Part shown: positions 28,386-36,289 of the stretch, in pieces
Position numbering within the stretch: the first letter of the stretch is position 1
Layout: the number at the start of each line of letters is the position of its first letter
From: Prevotella koreensis
GTDB taxonomy: Bacteria; Bacteroidota; Bacteroidia; Bacteroidales; Bacteroidaceae
Length of the DNA stretch: 64,000 nt
Assembly (NCBI RefSeq): GCF_003977605.1
Contig: NZ_RYYU01000001.1
Location: 1,750,539-1,814,538, forward strand
Direction: 5' to 3'
Program-made: the position numbers and the translations under genes
The notes under the pieces: model-generated
What the model was told of the DNA's origin: nothing
Seen by the model: only the letters and a program-made list of their open reading frames with translations
The model's database searches: none

Positions 28386-28979
28386 ATGACTTTAATTTTC
28401 CTAATGATAATTAGTTTCTTGGTGCTTATTGTTATTGCCATGATATTGGCTGCGATAGGTTATGTTTTTTATATGCAACGTCAGTTGGTCGATATGGACG
28501 AGAAATGCAAAAACTCGCTCAGCACGATAAAGGTACAACTGAACAGCCGTTGGGATGCACTCCTTTCGCTCGCCAAGACCGTGTCCACGTATGCCAAACA
28601 CGAAGGAGACACAATAATACAGACCATTCAGGCACGCCGACAAGAGGGTGGTATGATGCCCACGGCAAAGAATATCAACAACCAACAGGCAGGGTTGGCC
28701 GAAGTGATGAGTCGCTTAATGGTGGTCAGAGAGGCTTATCCCGAACTTAAAGCATCGGGACTCTTCAGCAATATGCAGGAAAGTGTGAAAGAGTATGAGG
28801 AAAATGTACGCTTCAGTCGTATGGTATATAACGACACCGTAACGATGATGAACCGTAAAGTGCGCAGTTGGCCATCGTCCTTTATAGCCTCTCTTCTGCA
28901 TTTCGAGGAGCGCGAGTACCTTGAGACCGACGAGGAACAAAAGCAGGGAAATCCTGATTTGTTCAGCAACAATCAATGA
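28386..28979 (+). CDS. lemA: LemA-family membrane protein
   Basis: 197 residues. An N-terminal membrane helix (about 5-28) is followed by the helical LemA domain: 'QRQLVDMDEKCKNSLSTIKVQLNSRWD' (start of the hairpin), 'NNQQAGLAEVMSRLMVVREAYPELKAS', 'ENVRFSRMVYNDTVTMMNRKVRSWPSSF'. LemA proteins are widespread with no settled function. Some are linked to the envelope and are often adjacent to TPM/HtpX genes, which are absent here. Monocistronic. Confidence 0.92.
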   Translation: MTLIFLMIISFLVLIVIAMILAAIGYVFYMQRQLVDMDEKCKNSLSTIKVQLNSRWDALLSLAKTVSTYAKHEGDTIIQTIQARRQEGGMMPTAKNINNQQAGLAEVMSRLMVVREAYPELKASGLFSNMQESVKEYEENVRFSRMVYNDTVTMMNRKVRSWPSSFIASLLHFEEREYLETDEEQKQGNPDLFSNNQ

Positions 28980-29016
28980 ATGTAATACATCATACCGTCT
29001 GTCCGTAACCCCCGAT

Positions 29017-29553
29017 TTATAAGGAGTTGATAACCGTTACAAGTTCTTCAAGACTGCTAACGGTTTTTATTTGCTTGCCGTAACAGCCTCTTATCATTCC
29101 TTTCTGTTGCAAATCATCGAGACATTCCACGAGTTTGTCCCAGAAACCATTCATGTTGTATAGTATTACCTGTTTGCCGTGGTAGCCTATTGTGCCCGCT
29201 GCGGCAACCGTAAACACCTCGTCGAGCGTACCGATACCGCCGGGCAGAGCCACGATTACATCGCTGTGAGCCAGCAGCAAGTCCTTTCTGTCGCTCAGAT
29301 TGTCGCAGTGTATCGCCACATCGACGTACCTGCTCACATGTCCATTCTCCTCTATTATTGATGGGATTACACCGATGTTCCGTCCCCCGGCATCGTGACA
29401 GGCACGCGCTATGTGTTCCATAAGTCCCATGTCGCAACCGCCGAACACCACTTCGTGCCCGTTTTTGCCTATCCATTCACCCAATTCGCGCGTCATATCG
29501 AAATAAGTCTTTTCGATATTGTTGTTAGCACTGCAGAATATTCCTATGTTCAT
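29017..29553 (-). CDS. LOG-family protein (TIGR00730, putative cytokinin riboside phosphoribohydrolase)
   Basis: 178 residues from the ATG at 29553 (MNIGIFCSANN); the longer upstream frame crosses the promoter box (minus TATTTTTG, 29579-29572). Hallmarks are 'VVFGGCDMGLMEHIARA' and the catalytic signature PGGIGTLDEVF. LOG enzymes release the base from nucleoside 5'-monophosphates. In non-plant-associated bacteria the physiological substrate is unclear. Converges with lemA and is divergent from the DEAD-box gene. Confidence 0.92.
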   Translation of the reverse strand: MNIGIFCSANNNIEKTYFDMTRELGEWIGKNGHEVVFGGCDMGLMEHIARACHDAGGRNIGVIPSIIEENGHVSRYVDVAIHCDNLSDRKDLLLAHSDVIVALPGGIGTLDEVFTVAAAGTIGYHGKQVILYNMNGFWDKLVECLDDLQQKGMIRGCYGKQIKTVSSLEELVTVINSL

Positions 29554-29621
29554 AATCAGAAAAAATATGCGCAAAAATACAAAATATTTACTTAAAAATT
29601 CCGTAAATGCAAAAAAATCAG

Positions 29622-29787
29622 TAACTTTGCACCCATAAATTATATGTTCAGGATTTAAGAAGAGCAGAAGTTTAGGCAATTTTAGCATTGATAGGAAGTG
29701 ATTTCCTATGTGGTAATGCAGCATGGCGGTGTCTGAACTATTGAATTTCTTTACTCCTAAACTTCTAATGATTACGTAAAATTTATA
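29622..29787 (+). promoter_or_regulatory. Promoter and folded 5' leader of the DEAD-box helicase gene
   Basis: TAACTTTG at 29622-29629 predicts a leader of about 150 bases. An 11-base perfect inverted pair AGAAGTTTAGG (29666-29676)/CCTAAACTTCT (29756-29766) closes a domain that contains a second hairpin ATAGGAA/TTCCTAT (29691-29709). The closing arm ends 21 bases before the ATG. A cis-regulatory element, such as temperature sensing or helicase autoregulation, is inferred. Confidence 0.55.
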
Positions 29788-31650
29788 ATGAAGACATTTG
29801 AAGAATTGGGCGTTAGCGAAGAGATTCGCCACGCCATCGAAGAGATGGGTTTCGAAAAACCGATGCCCGTTCAGGAAGAAGTTATCCCTTATTTATTGGG
29901 AACAAGAAATGATGTAATTGCCCTCGCGCAGACCGGCACAGGAAAGACCGCCGCATTCGGAATACCTTTGTTGCAACGCATTGATACCCGTATCCAACAG
30001 ACACAGGCAATAGTACTATCGCCGACACGCGAACTCTGCTTGCAGATTGCCGATGACCTGAAAGACTTCTCAAAGTATATCCCCGACGTGCATGTCATAC
30101 CGGTGTATGGCGGTGCAAACATCGAAACACAGATTCGCGCATTGAAGAAAGGTGTGCATATCATCGTTGCCACTCCGGGACGACTCATCGACCTTATGAA
30201 AAGAGGCGTGGCAAAACTCGGAGCAGTGAGCAATGTAGTGCTCGACGAGGCCGATGAGATGCTCAACATGGGATTTTCAGAAGACCTGAACACCATACTT
30301 GCCGGCGTGCCGGAAGAGCGTAACACTCTGCTTTTCTCTGCAACGATGAGCAAGGAGATTGATAAAATAGCGCGTACATACCTGCGCGAACCGAAAGAAA
30401 TAGTAGTCGGAAGCCGTAATGAGGGTGCAGAGAACGTAAACCATATCTACTATATGGTGAGCGCAAAGGACAAATATCTTGCCCTGAAGCGCATCGTTGA
30501 CTTCCACCCCCGCATCTTTGCGATAATTTTCTGTCGTACAAAGATAGAGACACAGGATATTGCCGACAAACTGATAAAGGACGGATACAACGCCGAATCG
30601 CTGCATGGCGACCTGTCGCAGCAGCAACGCGACCTCACGATGCAGAAATTCAGACACCACATGACGCAACTCCTCGTGGCGACAGACGTGGCAGCACGTG
30701 GTCTTGACGTTGACGACCTGACACATGTCATCAACTACGGAATGCCCGATGACATCGAGAACTATATACACCGTTCGGGAAGAACAGGACGTGCAGGCAA
30801 GAAAGGAACGAGCATCGCTATCGTTCATACTCGCGAGAAGGGAAAGATAAGACAGGTGGAGCGTCAACTTGGAAAAGAATTTGTGGTGGGAGAAATGCCC
30901 TCACCGCAGGAAATCTGCAAGAAACAACTATTCAAGGTGATGGATCAAATAGTCAAGACAGATGTCGATGAGAACCAGATTGCTCCTTTCATGCAGGACA
31001 TAAACCGATTCTTCGAGTTCGTGGAAAAAGACGACTTGATAAAGAAAATCGTCAGCGTGGAGTTCGGTAAGTTCCTTGCTTACTATGCCGATGCTCCGGA
31101 AGTGCGCATCGAGTCAGGAAAGAAAGGGAACGGTGAGCAACGCAGAGACCGCAAGGAACGCGGAAAGGGCGGCCGCAGGCAGGCAGAGGAAGGCTACAGC
31201 CGACTCTTCATAAATCTTGGAAAGAAAGACGGATTCTTCCCCGGCGAGGTGATGCAGTTCATCAACCGCAACGTGAAAGGCCGCGTGGAAGTAGGTCATA
31301 TCGACCTGCAAAGCACCATTTCTTTCATCGAGGTGCCGAGCGAAGATGCCGAGCGGGTGATGCGCGGACTCTCCGGCGTGATGTTCAAAGGCCGCGAAGT
31401 GCGTTGCAACGATGCCGATACGGGTGGCAAGTCCGGTTCTTCGGGAAAGAAACAGTTCGAACCTCAAGGAAGGAAACGCGACTTGAGACCTAATCGCAGC
31501 CGTGATGACAGACAGCAACCTAAGCATGAGAAGCAGACAAAATTCAGCAAAAACGACTGGATGAAGTTTCTTAATCCTGGCAGCATAAACAGCAACGATG
31601 CCGGCTTCGAAGAAGGTTGGGCACGTCGCCGACCGAAGAAGAAGAAATAA
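29788..31650 (+). CDS. deaD: DEAD-box RNA helicase with DbpA-like RNA-binding domain (CsdA/DeaD type)
   Basis: 620 residues. An ATP-dependent RNA helicase likely acting in ribosome assembly and mRNA decay, especially in the cold. Motifs in order: Walker A AQTGTGKT (47-54), PTREL, TPGR, DEAD in 'VLDEADEML', SAT in 'LLFSATMSKE', 'TDVAARGLD', 'HRSGRTGR'. Then comes a DbpA-type RNA-binding domain near residues 470-555 ('YSRLFINLGKKDGFFPGEV') and a basic, low-complexity tail rich in K, R and Q. Its unusually long folded leader suggests post-transcriptional control. Confidence 0.95.
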   Translation: MKTFEELGVSEEIRHAIEEMGFEKPMPVQEEVIPYLLGTRNDVIALAQTGTGKTAAFGIPLLQRIDTRIQQTQAIVLSPTRELCLQIADDLKDFSKYIPDVHVIPVYGGANIETQIRALKKGVHIIVATPGRLIDLMKRGVAKLGAVSNVVLDEADEMLNMGFSEDLNTILAGVPEERNTLLFSATMSKEIDKIARTYLREPKEIVVGSRNEGAENVNHIYYMVSAKDKYLALKRIVDFHPRIFAIIFCRTKIETQDIADKLIKDGYNAESLHGDLSQQQRDLTMQKFRHHMTQLLVATDVAARGLDVDDLTHVINYGMPDDIENYIHRSGRTGRAGKKGTSIAIVHTREKGKIRQVERQLGKEFVVGEMPSPQEICKKQLFKVMDQIVKTDVDENQIAPFMQDINRFFEFVEKDDLIKKIVSVEFGKFLAYYADAPEVRIESGKKGNGEQRRDRKERGKGGRRQAEEGYSRLFINLGKKDGFFPGEVMQFINRNVKGRVEVGHIDLQSTISFIEVPSEDAERVMRGLSGVMFKGREVRCNDADTGGKSGSSGKKQFEPQGRKRDLRPNRSRDDRQQPKHEKQTKFSKNDWMKFLNPGSINSNDAGFEEGWARRRPKKKK

Positions 31651-31678
31651 TCAACGATTCTTATCTTTGATTTACATT

Positions 31679-31737
31679 AATGGCACTAATCGCGCAAGTA
31701 TATTTATACTTCAATAAGTAGCGCGGTCAGTGCCATT
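31679..31737. terminator. Hairpin between the DEAD-box gene and the methyltransferase
   Basis: Imperfect 17-base arms (31679-31695 and 31721-31737) with an internal AGTATA/TATACT stem, located between converging genes. Confidence 0.7.
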
Positions 31738-31746
31738 ATTGTTTTG

Positions 31747-32997
31747 TCAAGGTTTTTTGCAGACTAAGAGAATGTGCTTGCCTTTGTCATCTGTCGTTGC
31801 GAATATATAGTCTTCGCCACCGTCAGACAACCTGAGTCGTTTCCGTAGTTGTTCGGCTGTCATTGGGAAATTCCTCACGGCGATGTTGGCTTTGGTGATA
31901 TTACCCAACGTTTGGCGCAGTTCGCGCTTATTCATCGATGAAATGGCGGAAATGCGGAATGCCCTACCGGGGAAGTCGTCGATGAAACGGGGCGAAACAA
32001 ACAAATGACTGTTGTCCGAAATCTGTCTTATGCCATAACGCGAAGACATTTCCTCGAAACACCCGGCTTTCATTACAGAGGCATTGGGGACAAAAAGAAA
32101 ATCGCCCGCTACGCAGTCTGCTTGGTCATCAACGGCTCTTTCATTCCGAGTGTCGTTATTTGCGGTTGTGACAGAAAATGTGAATGAAAATTCCTGATTG
32201 TCGTTGATGCAATATATCTTTGTTTCCGGTGTCCTACTGTCTGCCGTTCTCTGTAAGTTGTCACGGCAAGAGGCAGACAACAGAACGGGTGTAATCTCCT
32301 TGCACTCGTTTTTTATTGATATTATGTGCAACTCCCTCACGTCGCCCAACTGTCGTACCACCTCGTGCCAATCGAGCATGGGCGAAAGTTTTATCATCAC
32401 CATATCTGCCTTTTCAAGCAGTTCCGATTTCATTGACAGCACATCGGGAGTGCAGTCACTCAGTGCGAAAGTGCGCCCGCCGTGGGCATCACGCCGCGCC
32501 GGGTCGAGGTATATCATCGTAGCATGTTCGATGGAATGGAGAGTTTCTGCTGCAGTGGCGCATCTTGCTTCAACATTTTTCAGTCCGAGCATCTTGAAAT
32601 TATGGCTCGCCACTTCAGACAGTTCGTGCTGCTGTTCCACATAGACAGCCTTGCCGAAAAGCGGTGACAGAAAAGAGAAATCAACGCCCAGACCGCCCGT
32701 AAGGTCATACATCGTGCCCTCTTTAGCACGTTTGCCCAACAGTCGTGCCACCACCTGCGCCTTGTATCGTGCAGTATGTTCAGACGAACATTGTTCCATT
32801 GCGAGATGATGAGGATATATTATATCGTCACATTCTGCCCAAGAAGGCAGTTTTTTGCGTGCCGCTTGCCACCCTGTAATCTGTTGTAGTGCGGCGGCAA
32901 AGTCAACATCGGCCGGCGGTCTGACGCTCAATGCCAGACTCTTCGGGTCGTCATTGCGGTGTTGAAGTGAAAATTCTAAAGTCGCTTGGTTTATCAT
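31747..32997 (-). CDS. Class I SAM-dependent methyltransferase with THUMP-like C-terminal domain
   Basis: 416 residues from the ATG at 32997, chosen because a -7 box lies at 33024-33017 and the upstream frame runs through it. The SAM-binding motif is 'MYDLTGGLGVDFSFLS', followed by 'AVYVEQQHELSEVA' and 'MIYLDPARRDAHGG' (a DPxR-type catalytic region). The remaining third resembles the THUMP-like domain found after such methyltransferases in Bacteroidota. The substrate is unknown, possibly RNA. It is divergent from serB with back-to-back promoters. Confidence 0.8.
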   Translation of the reverse strand: MINQATLEFSLQHRNDDPKSLALSVRPPADVDFAAALQQITGWQAARKKLPSWAECDDIIYPHHLAMEQCSSEHTARYKAQVVARLLGKRAKEGTMYDLTGGLGVDFSFLSPLFGKAVYVEQQHELSEVASHNFKMLGLKNVEARCATAAETLHSIEHATMIYLDPARRDAHGGRTFALSDCTPDVLSMKSELLEKADMVMIKLSPMLDWHEVVRQLGDVRELHIISIKNECKEITPVLLSASCRDNLQRTADSRTPETKIYCINDNQEFSFTFSVTTANNDTRNERAVDDQADCVAGDFLFVPNASVMKAGCFEEMSSRYGIRQISDNSHLFVSPRFIDDFPGRAFRISAISSMNKRELRQTLGNITKANIAVRNFPMTAEQLRKRLRLSDGGEDYIFATTDDKGKHILLVCKKP

Positions 32998-33016
32998 TGC
33001 TCTACTCTGTACACCA

Positions 33017-33118
33017 CAAAGATAGGCATTTTCGGGGATTAAAAAGCGGCATTGAGAACAAAAATTGTTAAACGACGATACACGAATGACGATATATACA
33101 CTTTTTTTTCTATCTTTG
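33017..33118. promoter_or_regulatory. Divergent promoters of the methyltransferase and serB
   Basis: The minus strand reads TATCTTTG at 33024-33017 and the plus strand TATCTTTG at 33111-33118; the boxes are about 90 bp apart. Confidence 0.7.
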
Positions 33119-33150
33119 TGCATTAAAAATACACATAAAAAACAAGAATA

Positions 33151-34377
33151 ATGAAACAAACAGGACGCAAGGAACAGATAGTGGCTAACATCACCGGTAG
33201 CGACCTGCCGGGACTGACGACCTCGATAATGAGCATTTTGGCGAAATATGATGCTACGGTTCTCGACATCGGTCAGGCAGACATACATAACTCATTGTCG
33301 CTCGGAGTGATGTTCAGGATTGACGAACAGAATTCCGGTCATGTTATGAAAGAACTGCTTTTCAAGGCCACCGAACTCGGAGTGAACATCGGCTTTTCGC
33401 CCATTAGCGATGATGAGTATGAAGAGTGGGTGAACCGCCAGGGAAAGAACCGATATATCCTGACTATACTCGGAAAGTATCTTGAGGCGCGTAAGATAGA
33501 GGCTGCAACGCAGGTAATATCCGAACAGGGTTTCAACATCGACTATATACGCCGACTCACGGGTCGTCCTTCTATTCGCAATCCCCGCAAGGACGCACGT
33601 GCATGTATAGAGTTTTCGTTGCGAGGAAACGCCAAGGATCGCAATGCAATGCAGGCAAAACTCATGGAACTGTCTAACACGATGGAGATGGATTTCTCGT
33701 TTCAAGAGGACACCATGTTCCGCCGTATGCGCCGACTGATATGTTTCGACATGGACTCTACTCTAATTCAGACCGAATGTATCGACGAACTGGCCATACG
33801 AGCAGGTGTTGGTGACGAGGTGAAGGAGATAACGGCGCGTGCAATGCGTGGCGAGATAGACTTCAAGCAGAGTTTTACAGAACGCGTAGCACTGCTGAAG
33901 GGGCTTGATGTGAATGTGATGAAAGACATTGCGGAGAATCTCCCTATTACCGAAGGAGCCGACCGTCTGATGAGCGTTTTGAAACGATATGGGTATAAGA
34001 TAGCCATTCTCAGCGGTGGATTCACCTATTTTGGTGAATATCTGCAAAAGCGTTGGGGGGTGGATTATGTGTATGCCAACGAACTGGAGATTGACAACGA
34101 AAGTAAACTAACGGGACGTTACACCGGCGACATAGTGGATGGTCAGCGCAAGCGCGAACTGCTGCGCATCATTGCACAGGTGGAAAAGGTGAACATTGCA
34201 CAGACAATCGCCGTGGGCGATGGTGCCAACGACCTGCCCATGCTCACAGAGTCGGGACTCGGCATTGCTTTCCATGCCAAGCCGAGAGTTGTGGCAAATG
34301 CCGAGCAGAGCATTAATACCATTGGTCTTGATGGCGTTCTGTACTTCCTTGGGTTCAAGGATTCATACCTCGATTGA
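33151..34377 (+). CDS. serB: Phosphoserine phosphatase with N-terminal ACT domains
   Basis: 408 residues. It dephosphorylates O-phosphoserine, the last step of serine synthesis. Two ACT-like regulatory segments cover residues about 1-170 ('VANITGSDLPGLTTSIMSIL'), suggesting amino-acid feedback. The HAD domain shows the nucleophile motif 'CFDMDSTLIQTECID' (DxDST), 'ILSGGFTYFGEYL' and 'AVGDGANDLPML'. Own promoter. A heptamer-repeat inverted pair follows its stop and separates it from the converging FMN-binding gene. Confidence 0.96.
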   Translation: MKQTGRKEQIVANITGSDLPGLTTSIMSILAKYDATVLDIGQADIHNSLSLGVMFRIDEQNSGHVMKELLFKATELGVNIGFSPISDDEYEEWVNRQGKNRYILTILGKYLEARKIEAATQVISEQGFNIDYIRRLTGRPSIRNPRKDARACIEFSLRGNAKDRNAMQAKLMELSNTMEMDFSFQEDTMFRRMRRLICFDMDSTLIQTECIDELAIRAGVGDEVKEITARAMRGEIDFKQSFTERVALLKGLDVNVMKDIAENLPITEGADRLMSVLKRYGYKIAILSGGFTYFGEYLQKRWGVDYVYANELEIDNESKLTGRYTGDIVDGQRKRELLRIIAQVEKVNIAQTIAVGDGANDLPMLTESGLGIAFHAKPRVVANAEQSINTIGLDGVLYFLGFKDSYLD

Positions 34378-34387
34378 ACGATTATCG

Positions 34388-34528
34388 TTGAATGTTGAGC
34401 GTTGAGGGTTGAAAGTTGAGCGTTGAATGTTGAAAGTTGAGCGAAGATAATGTGTCCACTTTTAACAGAACACACTAATCGCTCAACGCTCAACATTCAT
34501 CGCTCAACTTTCAACCCTCAACCCTCAT
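34388..34528. repeat. Inverted pair of heptamer arrays (8 and 7 units)
   Basis: Eight direct TTGANNG heptamers at 34388-34443 face seven inverse CNNTCAA/T heptamers at 34480-34528 across a 36-base centre. RNA from either strand could fold into a hairpin with arms of about 50 bases. It fills the gap between the serB stop and the FMN-binding gene; the last heptamer contains that gene's TGA stop. Likely a terminator or processing element as well as a repeat. Confidence 0.85.
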
Positions 34529-34950
34529 CGCTTCACGTTCTTCACATAATAGTCGAGTCCGCGGTGCACGTTCTCTACCACTGCATTGCCGGAGATTGTT
34601 GCACCTGTTTTTGTATCAACTTTAAGTTTGCGTGCCTTTGCCACCGTTTTGCCTTCCCATTTCGGCATAACCTGACTTTTCACAATGGCGAAATATTTTG
34701 GTGTTTCGCGGTTGCTTAAAGCCTCTATCTTAACCACCTTGTTGTTTTTTATGTGTATGTTCAGCGGAGTTGCTGATTTATAGCCCTTCACATCATTTGC
34801 CAATGATGTGGTGTTTACTACGTATGTGCCATCAGCCATTTTCGTCATGACACCATCTTGTACTTCTGTTGCGTGTGCATTCTGCAACACAACCACCGAT
34901 GACAACAGCAATATAGCCGCCGTTGCCGTGTTAATGAAAACTTTCTTCAT
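34525..34950 (-). CDS. Exported FMN-binding-domain protein
   Basis: 141 residues from the ATG at 34950; a longer in-frame start lies upstream of the -7 box (35011-35004) and is rejected. The signal peptide (MKKVFINTATAAILLLSSV...NAHA) is followed by a small FMN_bind domain. 'VDTKTGATISGNAVV' matches the D-x-x-TGATxS flavinylation motif, whose threonine receives FMN from ApbE in RnfG/NqrC-type proteins. The gene is alone, without Rnf/Nqr partners, so it may be a stand-alone periplasmic flavoprotein. Its stop codon lies in the heptamer array. Confidence 0.85.
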   Translation of the reverse strand: MKKVFINTATAAILLLSSVVVLQNAHATEVQDGVMTKMADGTYVVNTTSLANDVKGYKSATPLNIHIKNNKVVKIEALSNRETPKYFAIVKSQVMPKWEGKTVAKARKLKVDTKTGATISGNAVVENVHRGLDYYVKNVKR

Positions 34951-35096
34951 CTGCGTTTTTATTTTTACGACGCATTTTGCGATGCGTGGTTTATTATCGA
35001 CTGCAAAATTAGTCGAAATAAAACTCACAGCAAAGGATTTTAGTTTTTTTTATAAGTAGGCATCAGTGATAATTTAAGAAGTCGTATAGAGAACTG

Positions 35097-35184
35097 CAAT
35101 CTCGCCCAATTTGCAAACCAATTTCGCCCATTTTACTCAGCAATTTCGCCCAAATTGGTGAGCAATTTCGCCCATTTTGCACCG
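35097..35184 (+). repeat. 22-bp periodic repeat array D (4 full units)
   Basis: Four units at 35097, 35119, 35141 and 35163, three of which share CAATTTCGCCCA. It is the cleanest array. It lies in the 413-base gap 34951-35363, about 85 bp upstream of the FMN gene's promoter and 150 bp upstream of the dapB promoter. Confidence 0.9.
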
Positions 35185-35333
35185 CACTATTATTTTTAAT
35201 AGGCTATAATATGCCGTTTACTGTCCGTCTGATTAATTGAAAAAGAAACATGAATATTATGATAATTGATTGTGAAGACATGTTTGAAATGTTATTTTAA
35301 GTTGAAAACCAATCGTATATGCATATTTTTTTT

Positions 35334-35341
35334 TACCTTTG
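35334..35341 (+). promoter_or_regulatory. Promoter -7 box of dapB
   Basis: TACCTTTG, 22 bases before the ATG at 35364. It rules out the longer start at 35319. Confidence 0.7.
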
Positions 35342-35363
35342 CAGAGTTTTAATTCGTAATGAT

Positions 35364-36140
35364 ATGAAAATTGCATTGATAGGTTATGGCAAGATGGGCA
35401 AGATGATAGAACAGATTGCGCTGAGTCGTGGCCACGAGATAGTGAGTATTATCGATGTTGATAACCAAGAGGATTTTGACAGCGAGGCTTTCGCGAGTGC
35501 CGATGTTGCCATAGAGTTCACCAATCCGCAGTCAGCATACGGTAATATCCTGCGTGCTTTCGAGAAGAATGTGAAAGTGGTTAGCGGGAGCACCGGTTGG
35601 CAGAAAGAGCATGGCGATGACGTGAAACGCATGTGCAGTGGCTCGTCATTGGTGCAGTCGGGAGCAGAAAATGGGACTATGAGCGGTCGTACACTGTTCT
35701 GGGCGAGCAATTTCTCTGTTGGAGTTGCGATTTTCTCTGCCGTTAATCGTTATCTTGCGAAGTTGATGAATGGTTTCTCACAGTATGATGTTCACCTTGA
35801 GGAGACCCACCATGTGCATAAGATTGATGCACCGAGCGGTACGGCAATAACGCTGGCAGAAGGTATTATTGGCGAACTTGACCGTAAGGATGGTTGGGTG
35901 AAAGGGCAGGAGAATCAGCCTTACGATGCGAATTTGCTGCGCATAGACTCGTTGCGACGTGGCGAAGTGCCGGGAATACACACCGTGAGGTACGACTCGG
36001 AGGCCGACTGCATAACGATAAGTCATGATGCACACTCGCGCAAGGGCTTTGCAATGGGTGCTGTGCTTGCTGCCGAATATACCAAGAATCACAGTGGATT
36101 GCTGACAATCGAGGATATGTTCGATTGGATGAAAAAATGA
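35364..36140 (+). CDS. dapB: 4-hydroxy-tetrahydrodipicolinate reductase
   Basis: 258 residues from the ATG at 35364. It carries out an NAD(P)H-dependent step of the diaminopimelate/lysine pathway. The N-terminal Rossmann motif is 'MKIALIGYGKMGKMIEQIA'. The catalytic region is 'HHVHKIDAPSGTAITLAEGI', with the conserved His and Lys. The stretch 'MCSGSSLVQSGAENGTMSGRTL' between the cofactor and catalytic domains seems about 13 residues longer than in relatives I know, but the frame is intact. A hairpin follows, then lepB on the same strand. Confidence 0.96.
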   Translation: MKIALIGYGKMGKMIEQIALSRGHEIVSIIDVDNQEDFDSEAFASADVAIEFTNPQSAYGNILRAFEKNVKVVSGSTGWQKEHGDDVKRMCSGSSLVQSGAENGTMSGRTLFWASNFSVGVAIFSAVNRYLAKLMNGFSQYDVHLEETHHVHKIDAPSGTAITLAEGIIGELDRKDGWVKGQENQPYDANLLRIDSLRRGEVPGIHTVRYDSEADCITISHDAHSRKGFAMGAVLAAEYTKNHSGLLTIEDMFDWMKK

Positions 36141-36190
36141 TTAGGGCAGAGACCTCGAGAAAGTTTTTTGAGATGAGAGGTGTCGAAAAA

Positions 36191-36232
36191 AATGTCCAGA
36201 CAACAAATTGATGTATATGTTGTCCGGACATT
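36191..36232 (+). terminator. Hairpin after dapB
   Basis: Fifteen-base arms (36191-36205, 36218-36232; one mismatch) around a 12-base loop. No T-run, so termination may be weak. Confidence 0.5.
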
Positions 36233-36289
36233 GGATAGAAAAAGAAATGGAATTCCTTGAAAAAAGAGAAATTTAATTAAAGAAAAGAT

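Noticed and set aside
16842..36232. Hairpins at 16842 and 36191 as copies of one GGACAACA element
   Set aside because: They share only about eight bases at the core; flanks, loops and lengths differ, so common descent is not supported.
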